Source: Acuticoccus sp. MNP-M23
GTDB lineage: Bacteria > Pseudomonadota > Alphaproteobacteria > Rhizobiales > Amorphaceae
Length of the DNA: 64,000 bases
Reading direction: 5' to 3'
Assembly: GCF_031195445.1 (NCBI RefSeq)
Contig: NZ_CP133480.1
Coordinates: forward strand, 1,412,001-1,476,000
Part shown: in pieces, positions 7,929-17,136 of the stretch
How positions within the stretch are numbered: position 1 is the first letter of the stretch
Layout: each line of letters opens with the position of its first letter
Notes under the pieces: model-generated
Told to the model about the DNA's origin: nothing
Database searches by the model: none
Seen by the model: the letters and a program-made list of their open reading frames with translations, nothing else
Made by a program: the position numbers and the translations under genes

Positions 7929-9419
7929 ATGTCGTCCACTGACACGACACAGGACTCCGCAGCAGGCACGGCCAGGGAGGTCGATCCGGATGAATTCTCC
8001 GACCTGCTGAAACAGAATTTTCGCCCCCGCACGGAGCAGGCCGCCTCCGACGTCGAGAACGCCGTCACCACCCTGGTGGCCCAGGCACTGGCCGACACGA
8101 GCCTCATCAAGGAGGACGTGCTCGACACCATCGAAGAAATGATCGCGGTCATCGACAAGAAATTGACCGATCAGGTCAACGAGATCATGCACGCGCCCGA
8201 GTTTCAGCAGATCGAAAGCGCGTGGCGTGGCCTGCACCACCTCGTTTTCAACTCCGAGACAGATTCTGCGCTACAGATCAAAGTCTTGAACATCTCCAAG
8301 AATGAACTCAACGGAATGTTCAAGCAGTATCCGGGCGCGCGCTGGGACCAGAGCCCGCTGTTCAAGCAGATTTACGAGCAGGAGTTCGGGCAACTCGGCG
8401 GGCACCCCTACGGCGCGCTTGTGGGGGATTATTACTTCAGCCAGCAGCCGCAGGACGTTGCGATCATGCGCTCCATGGCCAAGATCGCCAGCGCTGCGCA
8501 CGCGCCGTTCATGTCCGGCGTCGATCCCAACATGCTGAACATGGATTCCTGGCGTGAGCTCGCCAATCCGCGTGACCTCGGCAAGATCTTCGACACGCCG
8601 GAATATGCCGCCTGGCGCGGCCTGCGGGACGAAACCGACACGCGCTACCTCGGCTTGTGCATGCCGCGCGTCCTGTCGCGCCTGCCCTACGGTGCAGCCA
8701 CCGACCCGGTGGAGGAATTCGCCTACGAGGAAGAGACCGACGGCCACGACGGCGAGAAATATGGCTGGATGAACGCCGCCTATGCCATGGCCGTCAACGT
8801 CAACCGCGCCTACAAGGAATATGGCTGGTCGACCCGCATCAGGGGCGTGAAGTCCGGCGGCGAGGTGCTCAACCTGCCGATCCACACCTTCCCGACCGAC
8901 GACGGCACCGACATGAAGTGCCCCACCGAGATCGCCATCAGCGACCGGCGCGAGGGCGAACTTTCGGCGGCCGGCTTCCTGCCGATCATCCATCGCAAGA
9001 ACACCGACAAGGCGGCCTTCATCGGCGGCCAGTCGATCTACAAGCCGAAGAAATACGACAAGCCCGAGGCCACCGCGTCCGACAACCTGTCAGCCCGGCT
9101 GCCCTACATCTTCGCCACCTCGCGTTTCGCCCACTACCTGAAATGCATGGTCCGAGACCAGATCGGCTCCTCCAAGGAACGCGACGAGCTGGAAAGCTGG
9201 CTGCAGAGCTGGATCAACCGCTACGTCCTCACCAACCCGTCAATCGCCTCCGAAGCGCAGAAGGCCGAGAAGCCGCTGGCCGATGCGTCGGTCAAGGTCG
9301 TCGAGGACGAAGAGAACCCCGGCTACTACAGTGCGCGGTTCTATTTGCGGCCTCACTATCAATTGGAAGGAATGGACATCGGTTTAAGTCTTGTGTCGCG
9401 CCTGCCAACGCCCACCTAA
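7929..9419 (+). CDS. tssC: Type VI secretion sheath large subunit TssC (VipB/ImpC)
   Basis: Large subunit of the contractile sheath; co-assembles with TssB around the Hcp tube. The product is 496 residues, the usual length. Characteristic segments are FQQIESAWRGLHHLV, LVGDYYFSQQPQDVAIM, the GAATDPVEEFAYEEE loop and the C-terminal YYSARFYLRPHYQLEGM. The ATG at 7929 is preceded by GAGGAA; an in-frame TTG at 7917 is a poorer choice. About 117 bp separate it from hcp, and that gap carries its own regulatory signals. Confidence 0.96.
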   Translation: MSSTDTTQDSAAGTAREVDPDEFSDLLKQNFRPRTEQAASDVENAVTTLVAQALADTSLIKEDVLDTIEEMIAVIDKKLTDQVNEIMHAPEFQQIESAWRGLHHLVFNSETDSALQIKVLNISKNELNGMFKQYPGARWDQSPLFKQIYEQEFGQLGGHPYGALVGDYYFSQQPQDVAIMRSMAKIASAAHAPFMSGVDPNMLNMDSWRELANPRDLGKIFDTPEYAAWRGLRDETDTRYLGLCMPRVLSRLPYGAATDPVEEFAYEEETDGHDGEKYGWMNAAYAMAVNVNRAYKEYGWSTRIRGVKSGGEVLNLPIHTFPTDDGTDMKCPTEIAISDRREGELSAAGFLPIIHRKNTDKAAFIGGQSIYKPKKYDKPEATASDNLSARLPYIFATSRFAHYLKCMVRDQIGSSKERDELESWLQSWINRYVLTNPSIASEAQKAEKPLADASVKVVEDEENPGYYSARFYLRPHYQLEGMDIGLSLVSRLPTPT

Positions 9420-9472
9420 CGTAAACCGGGCGGTTTTCAGCCCCGGGCGATAGCAACAGGGCGCGGGTCTTT

Positions 9473-9488
9473 TGTGATCTGCATCACA
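9473..9488. promoter_or_regulatory. Crp/Fnr-family operator upstream of hcp
   Basis: TGTGATCTGCATCACA is a perfect interrupted palindrome with six-base arms TGTGAT/ATCACA and spacer CTGC. It matches the classical cAMP-CRP half-sites TGTGA-N6-TCACA exactly. Its centre is 56 bp before the hcp ATG, a plausible activator distance from an AT-rich -10-like element (TAAATT, 9506-9511). Confidence 0.65.
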
Positions 9489-9497
9489 TATCCATTC

Positions 9498-9518
9498 ATA
9501 CGCAGTAAATTAGCGTAT
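9498..9518 (+). promoter_or_regulatory. Stem-loop in the hcp leader
   Basis: ATACGC and GCGTAT form a six-base-pair inverted repeat around the nine-base loop AGTAAATTA, ending 18 nt before the hcp ATG and just upstream of the purine-rich ribosome site GGAAAAGGAAA. It may overlap the -10 element or act in the mRNA leader. Only the repeat itself is seen. Confidence 0.35.
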
Positions 9519-9536
9519 AGGAAAAGGAAATAGACA

Positions 9537-10019
9537 ATGGCTGTAGACTTTTTTCTCAAGCTCGACGGTATTAAGGGCGAATCCTTTGACTCCAAGCACA
9601 AGGACGAGATCGACGTTCTGGCCTGGTCATGGGGCCTGAACCAGAGCGCCACCCGGCACCTCGGCGGAGGCGGCGGCTCCGGCAAGGCGAACGTGCAGGA
9701 CATCTCGTTCACCAAGTACACGGACCTGTCGTCTCCGGTCCTGGCCCGCATGTGCGCCGGCGGCAAGCACATCAAGGAAGGCATGATGGTGGTCCGCAAG
9801 GCCGGCGACAAACCGCTCGAGTACATCAAGATCAAGATGACCGACATTCTCGTGTCGTCCTACCAGTTCGGCGGCTCCGGCGGCGACGACCGGATCACCG
9901 AAAGCATCTCGCTCAACTTTGCCAAGGTCGAATACCAGTACTTCTCGCAGAAGGCCGACGGCTCCCAGGACAAGGACGAGAAGATGGAATTCAACATCCA
10001 GACGCAGGAGTGGAAGTAA
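9537..10019 (+). CDS. hcp: Type VI secretion tube protein Hcp (TssD)
   Basis: Hcp forms the hexameric-ring inner tube that is expelled by the T6SS and carries effectors. The 160-residue product has the Hcp1-family signature: the start AVDFFLKLDGIKGES, the glycine-rich HLGGGGGSGKANVQDISF loop, and the C-terminal beta strands NFAKVEYQYFSQKADGS. No C-terminal effector extension is present. It has its own leader with a Crp-like site and an AT-rich promoter region, so it is probably expressed at a higher level than tssBC. Confidence 0.96.
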   Translation: MAVDFFLKLDGIKGESFDSKHKDEIDVLAWSWGLNQSATRHLGGGGGSGKANVQDISFTKYTDLSSPVLARMCAGGKHIKEGMMVVRKAGDKPLEYIKIKMTDILVSSYQFGGSGGDDRITESISLNFAKVEYQYFSQKADGSQDKDEKMEFNIQTQEWK

Positions 10020-10081
10020 CCGTCAGCCACCCCCTCGCGACGCGGCCTCATGGCCGTGTCGCCCGACGGTAGAGGCACGCC

Positions 10082-10627
10082 GTGGCCACGCCGAAAACGG
10101 CGCGTACCCTGCCGCCGCTCCACTTCATCTTCGCCCAGGCCCACAAGGCCGGCGACGCGAAAAAGCCGCTGGACATGCGCGACGCCTCAGGCGCGCGCAT
10201 TGTCAGCGGCCACCGCGGCATGGGCCGCCACCCGGTGGACGAAGCGGACCTGCGCGCCGAGGTGCGCGATAATCTCTCCGGCCTTCTCAACTCGGTCCAC
10301 ATGGAAGCCACCGAAGATTTTTCCGATCTGCCCGAAGTGCGCAGCTCCATCCTCAACTACGGCATGCCCGACCTGTCTCGGCTGACGCTGGAGGACGTTG
10401 CGGTCAACGCGGTCGGCGGCAGTATCCGCGAGGCGATCGTCAACTTCGAGCCGCGCGTGGTGCCCGGCAGCATCGACGCCCGCCGCGACACCGCTGTGGA
10501 CAGTGCAACGCTCCAGCTCCGCTTTCTGGTCTACGCCGAGCTCAGGGCCGAGCCGCTCAACATCCCCGTCGAGTTCATTGCCGAGGTGGACAATGTGCCC
10601 GGCAAGTTCCGCATCGAAAGGCTGTAG
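10082..10627 (+). CDS. tssE: Type VI secretion baseplate protein TssE (gp25-like)
   Basis: Baseplate wedge component of the T6SS, homologous to phage T4 gp25. The 181-residue product contains the gp25-type core: DNLSGLLNSV near residue 63, DLPEVRSSILNYGMPDLSRL, and the C-terminal QLRFLVYAELRAEPLNIPVEF. The N-terminal ~50 residues are an extension typical of rhizobial forms. The start is GTG at 10082 with AGAGG about eight bases upstream. It is followed by tssF three bases after its stop. Confidence 0.85.
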   Translation: MATPKTARTLPPLHFIFAQAHKAGDAKKPLDMRDASGARIVSGHRGMGRHPVDEADLRAEVRDNLSGLLNSVHMEATEDFSDLPEVRSSILNYGMPDLSRLTLEDVAVNAVGGSIREAIVNFEPRVVPGSIDARRDTAVDSATLQLRFLVYAELRAEPLNIPVEFIAEVDNVPGKFRIERL

Positions 10628-10630
10628 ATC

Positions 10631-12586
10631 GTGGACCGGGAATTCCTCAGCCTTTACAACCATGAACTTCGATATCTCAACGATCATGCGGGCGAGTTCG
10701 CGCGCGAATTTCCGGGAATTGCCGAGCGGCTGGGCGGCCTCACGCGCGATGCGCAGGACCCGCTCATCACCGGCCTTCTGGAAGGTGCTGCCTTCCTCGC
10801 CGCCCGCGTGCAGCTGAAGCTGAAGCACGAATTCCACGAGTTCACGTCCAACTACATCGAACAGCTCCTGCCGGATTATCTGGCGCCGACCCCCTCGGCG
10901 CTGATGGCCGCCTTCACGCCCGGTTACGGCGATGCCGCCTTGCGCGAAGGGCAGACCATCGCCAGCGGCAGCCTGATCGACGCAACCTATCTGGAGCGCG
11001 AACGCCGCGTTGCCTGCCGCTACCAGCTGAGAGCGCCCATCACCCTGTGGCCGCTGGAGCTGACGGCCGCGACCCACCTGCCTTCCGAAGCCTCGCTTCA
11101 TGCGCTGGGCATCAACCCACCTCCGCGGACCCCCTGCGGCCTGTCGCTCAAATTTCGCAACCGGACTGCGGCGGCGCGGCGCGACGAACCGGAAGAGGCA
11201 ACCCAGCCGGGCCAGTGGGTGAAAGGCATCGACCTTGATGCGCTGCCCATCCACCTCGTCGCGCCCGAGGCGGATGCCGTCACCCTTTACGAACAGATCC
11301 TCGGCCGCCGCGCCGGCGTATGGGTCCGGTTTGCCGACCGGCATGGCGACCCGGTGGCCATCGCGCTCGGGCCCGGCGCCATCACCCCGCTCGGCCTCAC
11401 CGCAGACGATTTCCTGATCCCCGAGACCGGCCGCGTGTTCCGCGGTTTCCACGCGCTGCGGGAATATTTCTGGTTCGCCCACAAATTCCTCGGGTTCACC
11501 ATCAACGGCCTGCAAAAAGCGCTGAGCCACGTCGAAAGCAACAATTTCGAGATCGTGTTCGGCTTTTCCGCGTCCAGCGTCCGCCTGCCGCAGATTGTGG
11601 CAAAGGATGCGTTCGCGCTGTACGCCGCCCCCGCCGTAAACCTCTTTGCCAAGAGCATGGACAGGGTTTCCGTCACCGACAACCGGCACGAATTTCATGT
11701 GGTGCCCGACCGCACCCACCCGCTCGACTACGAGCCCTTCCGCATCGAGGAGGTCTACGCCCATCATGCGGGCGGGGGTGCGAAGGTGCCGGTGTTGCCG
11801 CTCTACTCCGCCTCCGGCCGCAAGGTGGATGACGAAAGCGCGCTCGCCTACACCGTGCGCCGCCTGCCGCGCAAACGCTCAAGCCAGGAAGAGCGCACCG
11901 GCCGCGCATCGACCTACGCCGGCACGGAGCTGTTCGTCTCGCTGTCCGAACCGGCCGGCCCCGGCTTCGGCTCCGAAATTTCCCAGATCAGCCTGCGAGG
12001 TCTCTGCTCCAACCGGCACCTCACCGAGCAGCTTCCCGTTGGCGAAGGCGGCGTGGACTTCACCCTCCTCGACAACACCGAGCTGGACATCCACTGCGTG
12101 GCCGGCCCGACACCGCCCCGCCCGCCCGTCGTCGCCTACCGCGAAACCGGCGAGGACGTGCTTCACACCGGCAGCGTGGCCTGGCGGCTCGTGAACTTCA
12201 TGAGCCTCAATCAGCGCGGCTTGGCCGAGGCGGACCCGGCCGAGGGCGCACGAACGCTGAAAAGCCTTCTCACCCTGTTCGCCGACCCGTCGGATGCCGC
12301 GGCCCGCCGCCGGATCGAGGCGATTCGCACGGTGGAGAGCCGGCCCATCGTGCGCCGCATCCGCTCCGCCGGCGGTTTTGGTGCTGCACGCGGGCTGGAG
12401 GTGACCGTCACCGTGGAAGAGAATGCGTTCGAGGGGTCGGGCGCCTATCTGATGGGCGTCGTCCTCAACAAATTCTTTGCCGAGTATGTGTCGATCAACC
12501 GCTTCACGCAGACGGTGCTGCGCTCGGTGGAGCGCGGCGAGATCCAGCGCTGGGCCCCGGTGTTCGGCGAACGGCCCTCCCTGTGA
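10631..12586 (+). CDS. tssF: Type VI secretion baseplate protein TssF
   Basis: Largest T6SS baseplate wedge protein, which forms a TssF2-TssG wedge with TssE and TssK. The 651-residue product starts with the family-typical FLSLYNHELRYLNDHAGEFA and FAREFPGIAERLGG, and includes ARVQLKLKHEFHEFTSNYIEQLLP. The C-terminus carries GSGAYLMGVVLNKFFAEYVSINRFTQ. The GTG start lies directly after tssE, and its stop overlaps the tssG start (GTGA). Confidence 0.95.
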   Translation: MDREFLSLYNHELRYLNDHAGEFAREFPGIAERLGGLTRDAQDPLITGLLEGAAFLAARVQLKLKHEFHEFTSNYIEQLLPDYLAPTPSALMAAFTPGYGDAALREGQTIASGSLIDATYLERERRVACRYQLRAPITLWPLELTAATHLPSEASLHALGINPPPRTPCGLSLKFRNRTAAARRDEPEEATQPGQWVKGIDLDALPIHLVAPEADAVTLYEQILGRRAGVWVRFADRHGDPVAIALGPGAITPLGLTADDFLIPETGRVFRGFHALREYFWFAHKFLGFTINGLQKALSHVESNNFEIVFGFSASSVRLPQIVAKDAFALYAAPAVNLFAKSMDRVSVTDNRHEFHVVPDRTHPLDYEPFRIEEVYAHHAGGGAKVPVLPLYSASGRKVDDESALAYTVRRLPRKRSSQEERTGRASTYAGTELFVSLSEPAGPGFGSEISQISLRGLCSNRHLTEQLPVGEGGVDFTLLDNTELDIHCVAGPTPPRPPVVAYRETGEDVLHTGSVAWRLVNFMSLNQRGLAEADPAEGARTLKSLLTLFADPSDAAARRRIEAIRTVESRPIVRRIRSAGGFGAARGLEVTVTVEENAFEGSGAYLMGVVLNKFFAEYVSINRFTQTVLRSVERGEIQRWAPVFGERPSL

Positions 12587-13575
12587 CCCGCACCGTCGAT
12601 CCCGCCGAACCCTTCCGGTACGACCTTTTCACGCTGCTGCGCCGGGCCGAGCGGGAGCGGCCGGACCACCCGCGCATCGGCGAGGCCGGCCGGCGCAACC
12701 GCGATCTGGCGGACCTCGCGCAAGACCCGTTCTTCGCCTTTCCGGCCTCCAACGTGGTGCGCGCCGGTGTCGACGAGGCGGGCCGGCTCTCTCTGGCCGT
12801 GCAGTTTCTCGGCCTGATGGGGCCGATGGGCGCGCTGCCGCTGTCGGTGACCGAGGAAGCCTACCAGTGGCAGATCCATGACGACGAGGCGTTCGCCCGC
12901 TTCCTCGACATCTTCAACAACCGCTTCATCCAGCTCTTCTACCGCGCCTGGGCCGATGCCCGCCCCATCGCCCAGCACGACCGGCCGGACGACGACCGCT
13001 TCATGCGCTACGTCGGTGCCGTGGTCGGCCTCGGCCTGCCCGCGCCGCAGCCCCCCGGCGCCGTCGCCGACATCGCCAAGACGGCCTACGCCGGGCTTCT
13101 TTCGGCCCGCGTTAAATCGGCGTCGCGGCTGCGGTCGTTTCTGGCCGGGCTGTTTGCGGTGGATGTGGAGGTGGAGGAGTTCGTGCCCACCGCGCTGGCT
13201 CTGGCGCCGGAGGACCAGTCCCGCCTCGGCATGGCCAACAGCGCGCTCGGCGTCGACCTGATGGCGGGCCGCACGGTCCTCACCTTCGACGAGAAGATCC
13301 GCATCCGCGTCACCGTCGGATCGCTCGGCGACTATGCCTCGTTCCTGCCCACGGGCCCCAACGCCGTGCGCCTGGCCGACGCCATCGACTTCTACCTCGG
13401 CGACGAGCTGGACTGGGACATCGAGCTGGCCTTGCCCACGCACCTTGCCCCGTCCGCAACGCTTGGCGTGGCCGGCCAGCTCGGCTGGACCGGCTGGCTC
13501 AACCCGCAACACCAGGGCCAGGACAAAACCGTACTCGCCGACGCAAGATTTCGCCCGCCAGGCCCAACTCATTAG
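12583..13575 (+). CDS. tssG: Type VI secretion baseplate protein TssG
   Basis: Baseplate wedge partner of TssF. The 330-residue product opens with the family pattern PFRYDLFTLLRRAERERPDHPRIG and carries VQFLGLMGPMGALPLSVTE, FNNRFIQLFYRAWADARP and the C-terminal ATLGVAGQLGWTGWL segment. The GTG start overlaps the tssF stop by four bases, giving coupled translation in the ratio the wedge needs. clpV follows after 33 bp. Confidence 0.94.
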   Translation: MTRTVDPAEPFRYDLFTLLRRAERERPDHPRIGEAGRRNRDLADLAQDPFFAFPASNVVRAGVDEAGRLSLAVQFLGLMGPMGALPLSVTEEAYQWQIHDDEAFARFLDIFNNRFIQLFYRAWADARPIAQHDRPDDDRFMRYVGAVVGLGLPAPQPPGAVADIAKTAYAGLLSARVKSASRLRSFLAGLFAVDVEVEEFVPTALALAPEDQSRLGMANSALGVDLMAGRTVLTFDEKIRIRVTVGSLGDYASFLPTGPNAVRLADAIDFYLGDELDWDIELALPTHLAPSATLGVAGQLGWTGWLNPQHQGQDKTVLADARFRPPGPTH

Positions 13576-13608
13576 ACGCACAAGAAATTTCAGGACGGAG
13601 ACCCCGCC

Positions 13609-16269
13609 ATGCTCGACGTTACCAACGAAGTCATCCTCGGCAAGCTCAACCGCGTTTGCTATGAAATGCTGATCAGGGCGCGGCGGCAGGCGCGGGGCGA
13701 CGGACATTCCGCTGTCGAGTTTGCCCACTGGCTCGCCCATTTCCTGCAGAACGACCAGTGCGACATTGCCCTCACGCTGGACGGGCTGAACGTCGACCGT
13801 GCCCGCGTTCTGGCCGATGTGCAGCGCGTGATCGAGGCCTACCCCCGCAGGCCGTCCGCCAGCCCCGGCTTTGGCGAGTCCATCTTCGAGGCATTTCGCG
13901 AAGCCTGGTATTTCGGCACGCTGATGTTCGGCGAAACGCAGGTGCGCTCCGGGCATCTTCTGGTGGGTGCGCTGCGGTCGCGGTCGGCCAGCCGCATCAT
14001 CGCCAACCTCTCCCCGCTCCTCGCCGACCTTTCGGCGGACGACGTGGTTCGCGAGCATGGCACCTTGTGGCGCCAGTCCGTCGAGGAAAGCCTCGGCCCG
14101 GTCGACGGGTCCAGCCTGTCCGCCGACGCACCGGCGCACGATGGCGGCGAGAAGCGCCACGGCGGCACCATCGAGCGGTTCACCACCGACCTGACGGCGG
14201 ACGCACGCTCGGGCCGGATGGACCCCATCGTGGGCCGGGACAACGAGATCCGCCAGATTGTCGATGTCCTGATGCGGCGGCGGCAGAACAACCCGATCCT
14301 CACCGGCGAGGCGGGCGTCGGCAAGACGGCGGTGGTGGAAGGATTTGCCCAGCAGGTGGTGGCCGGCAACGTCCCCGACGCGCTGAAGGGCGTTTCCGTC
14401 CTGTCGCTCGACATCGGCCTCTTGCAGGCCGGCGCCTCGATGAAGGGCGAGTTCGAGCAGCGGCTGCGAACCCTGATCGACGAGGTGCAAGGCGCCGAAA
14501 CCCCCATCATCCTGTTCATCGACGAAGCGCACACCCTAATCGGCGCGGGCGGGCAGGCCGGCACCGGCGACGCCGCCAACCTCCTGAAACCGGCGCTGGC
14601 GCGCGGCACCCTGCGCACCATCGCCGCCACCACGTGGAGCGAATACCGCCAATATTTCGAAAAAGACCCGGCGCTGACGCGGCGCTTCCAGCCCGTTGCG
14701 GTGGATGAACCGGACGAAGCGCGCGCGGTCCACATGCTGCGCGGCCTGGTGGCCCCCATGGAAAAGCACCACCATGTCCGCATTGCCGACGGCGCGGTGA
14801 CCGCCGCCGTTGCCCTCTCCAAGCGCTACATTCCCGCCCGCCAGCTGCCGGACAAGGCGGTCAGCCTGCTCGACACCGCCTGTGCCCGCGTGGCGATCAC
14901 CCAGGCAACCAAGCCCGCCGCGCTGGCGGACGTGGAAGCCGCCCTCGCCGCGGCGGAGCGAGAGGAAACCGCCCTTGCCGCCGACACCGACCTCGGCGTC
15001 GATACCAGAAGCCGCGCAGACGAGCTCGCCGAAGAGGTCACGCGCCTGAAGGGCGAGCGCGAAACGCTGGAGGCCGACTGGACCACCGAGCGTGAGCACG
15101 TCTCGAAGATCCTCGCGCTGCGCGCCGCCGACGGCGAGATGGACCGCGCGGAACTGGGCGCCGCGCTCGATGCCCTCTCAGCCATCGACCCCGACCGCCG
15201 GCAGATGCACGCCCACGTCGATGCCGAGGCGGTCGCCTCCGTGGTGTCGGACTGGACGGGCATTCCCGTCGGCCGGATGGTGCGCAACGAGATCGAAACC
15301 GTGCTGGCGCTTTCCGACCATCTGGCTGCCCGCGTGATCGGCCAGTCCCACGGCCTCAAGGCCATCGCCAAACGGGTGGAGACCAGCCGGGCAAGGCTCG
15401 ACAATCCCAACAAGCCCATCGGCGTGTTCATGCTGTGCGGCCCCTCCGGCGTCGGCAAGACGGAGACGGCGCTGGCCATTGCCGAACAGCTTTATGGCGG
15501 CGAGCAGAATGTCATCACCATCAACATGTCGGAGTTTCAGGAGGCGCACACGGTCTCGGCGCTGAAGGGAGCGCCCCCCGGCTATGTGGGCTACGGCGAA
15601 GGCGGACGGCTGACCGAAGCCGTGCGGCGCAGACCCTTCTCGGTCGTCCTTCTGGACGAGGTGGAGAAGGCGCACCCCGATGTCCACGAGGTGTTCTTTC
15701 AGGTGTTCGACAAGGGCGTGATGGAGGACGGCACCGGCCGCGTGATCGACTTCAAGAACACGCTGATCGTCCTCACCTCCAACGTGGGCACCGACCTCAT
15801 CACCGGCCTTGCCCGCGATCCGTTCTATCGCGACAACCCGGACGAACTCTCCGGCCCGCTCAACGACGAGCTGATCAAGGTGTTCCCGCCCGCGCTCCTG
15901 GGGCGGATGGTGACCATCCCCTATTTCCCCCTCTCCGACGACGTGATGGCCGGGATCGTCCGCCTTCAGCTGGGCCGCGTTGCCCGCACGGTGAAGGAGA
16001 ACCAGGGCGCAGCGTTCGCGTTTGACGACGCGCTGGTGAGCCACGTTGTCGAGCGCTGCAACGACCCCGGCTCCGGGGGGCGGATGATCGACCGGATCAT
16101 CACCAACTCGATCCTCCCCACAATCAGCCGCGAGTTCCTGACCCGCGCCATGCGCGAGGAGGCCATCGACACGGTGCGCGTCACTGCCAGAGACGGCGAA
16201 CTCCTTTATGCCTTCAACGATGACGCCTTCCCCGATGCACCGCCGGAGCCCGCCAGCGTCGCCAGCTAG
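13609..16269 (+). CDS. clpV: Type VI secretion ATPase TssH (ClpV)
   Basis: AAA+ disaggregase that recycles contracted TssBC sheaths. The 886-residue product has an N-terminal Clp repeat domain (about 1-150), a first ATPase module with Walker A GEAGVGKTAV near residue 232, and Walker B ILFIDEAHTLIGAGGQ. A middle helical region follows, then a second ATPase module with Walker A CGPSGVGKTE near residue 610 and VLLDEVEKAHPDV, then the ClpB-type C-terminal domain. It is the last T6SS gene here and converges, with a four-base overlap, on the alpha/beta hydrolase gene. Confidence 0.96.
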   Translation: MLDVTNEVILGKLNRVCYEMLIRARRQARGDGHSAVEFAHWLAHFLQNDQCDIALTLDGLNVDRARVLADVQRVIEAYPRRPSASPGFGESIFEAFREAWYFGTLMFGETQVRSGHLLVGALRSRSASRIIANLSPLLADLSADDVVREHGTLWRQSVEESLGPVDGSSLSADAPAHDGGEKRHGGTIERFTTDLTADARSGRMDPIVGRDNEIRQIVDVLMRRRQNNPILTGEAGVGKTAVVEGFAQQVVAGNVPDALKGVSVLSLDIGLLQAGASMKGEFEQRLRTLIDEVQGAETPIILFIDEAHTLIGAGGQAGTGDAANLLKPALARGTLRTIAATTWSEYRQYFEKDPALTRRFQPVAVDEPDEARAVHMLRGLVAPMEKHHHVRIADGAVTAAVALSKRYIPARQLPDKAVSLLDTACARVAITQATKPAALADVEAALAAAEREETALAADTDLGVDTRSRADELAEEVTRLKGERETLEADWTTEREHVSKILALRAADGEMDRAELGAALDALSAIDPDRRQMHAHVDAEAVASVVSDWTGIPVGRMVRNEIETVLALSDHLAARVIGQSHGLKAIAKRVETSRARLDNPNKPIGVFMLCGPSGVGKTETALAIAEQLYGGEQNVITINMSEFQEAHTVSALKGAPPGYVGYGEGGRLTEAVRRRPFSVVLLDEVEKAHPDVHEVFFQVFDKGVMEDGTGRVIDFKNTLIVLTSNVGTDLITGLARDPFYRDNPDELSGPLNDELIKVFPPALLGRMVTIPYFPLSDDVMAGIVRLQLGRVARTVKENQGAAFAFDDALVSHVVERCNDPGSGGRMIDRIITNSILPTISREFLTRAMREEAIDTVRVTARDGELLYAFNDDAFPDAPPEPASVAS

Positions 16270-17066
16270 CCTGCCGGCGTGGCGGCGTCAGCGGCGAGCG
16301 TTTCGGTGATGATCTCCAGGACCCGCTTCGGCGCTTCCAGATGCGGCATGTGGCCGGCGCCGGGCAGGATGTGGCGCACAAAGGCCTCCGGCGCGGCGAG
16401 AGCCTGCGCCACCGGCAGCACCCCGTCCGCATCGCCCCAGACGAGCGTCACGGGAAAGGGCTGTGCGGCGAGGTCGGCCAGCGGCAGTGTTCCTTGCCCT
16501 TCATCCTTGGTGATGACCTTCACGATCGCGGCCAGCGAGTCGGCAACGCCGGGCGCCGTGCGGCTCTCGGCTCCGAGCCGGGCAAGCGCCGGCGGCACCG
16601 CAAAGTCCGGCGCGAAAAAGCCGGGCAATACGGCGGCGAGCGCCGCTTCGTCCTGCGCATCGGCATAGCGGCGCAGCAGCGCCACGTTCATCTCCGGCCC
16701 GAAACCGCCCGGCGCCAGCAAGATCAGCCGCGCCACAAGATCAGGCCGCATCAAACCAACGATGCTGGCCACCGCCCCGCCCAGCGAGTGGCCGACGAGC
16801 ACCGCACGCGTGATGCCGAGCGCATCGAGGCTGTCGATCAGCGCGCGGGCTGCCGCGGCAGCATTGGGCACCGGAGACCACGCCGCCGCCGCCCCATGGC
16901 CCGGCAGGTCGAATGCAAGGGTCCGCCGCTGCCGGGAGAGCGGACCGGCAAGGCCCGACCATGCCAGCCGGTCGCCGCCGAAACCGTGGATCAGAACCAG
17001 AGGCGGATCGCCGTCGCCGCGGCTCGTGTGGGGGAGCGGGATCAGCGGGGCGGGGATCTCGTCCAT
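16266..17066 (-). CDS. Alpha/beta hydrolase
   Basis: A 266-residue single-domain alpha/beta-fold hydrolase. The oxyanion motif is LVLIHGFGGDRLAW, the nucleophile elbow is VGHSLGGAVA (Ser), the acid is probably Asp in WGDADGVLP and the base His in PGAGHMPHLE. Such proteins include esterases and the acetyltransferase-like component of acetoin cleaving systems; no E1/E2 partner genes are present, so the substrate cannot be named. The start at 17066 (MDEIPAPL) has GGAG upstream and is preferred to the extension at 17099. It has no signal peptide. Confidence 0.88.
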   Translation of the reverse strand: MDEIPAPLIPLPHTSRGDGDPPLVLIHGFGGDRLAWSGLAGPLSRQRRTLAFDLPGHGAAAAWSPVPNAAAAARALIDSLDALGITRAVLVGHSLGGAVASIVGLMRPDLVARLILLAPGGFGPEMNVALLRRYADAQDEAALAAVLPGFFAPDFAVPPALARLGAESRTAPGVADSLAAIVKVITKDEGQGTLPLADLAAQPFPVTLVWGDADGVLPVAQALAAPEAFVRHILPGAGHMPHLEAPKRVLEIITETLAADAATPAG

Positions 17067-17136
17067 CGGGTCAGAACTCCTTAACGGCGCGTTTACCAAT
17101 TCTGGTTACGTCTCGGTAAGCATTGGAGGCAAGCTC

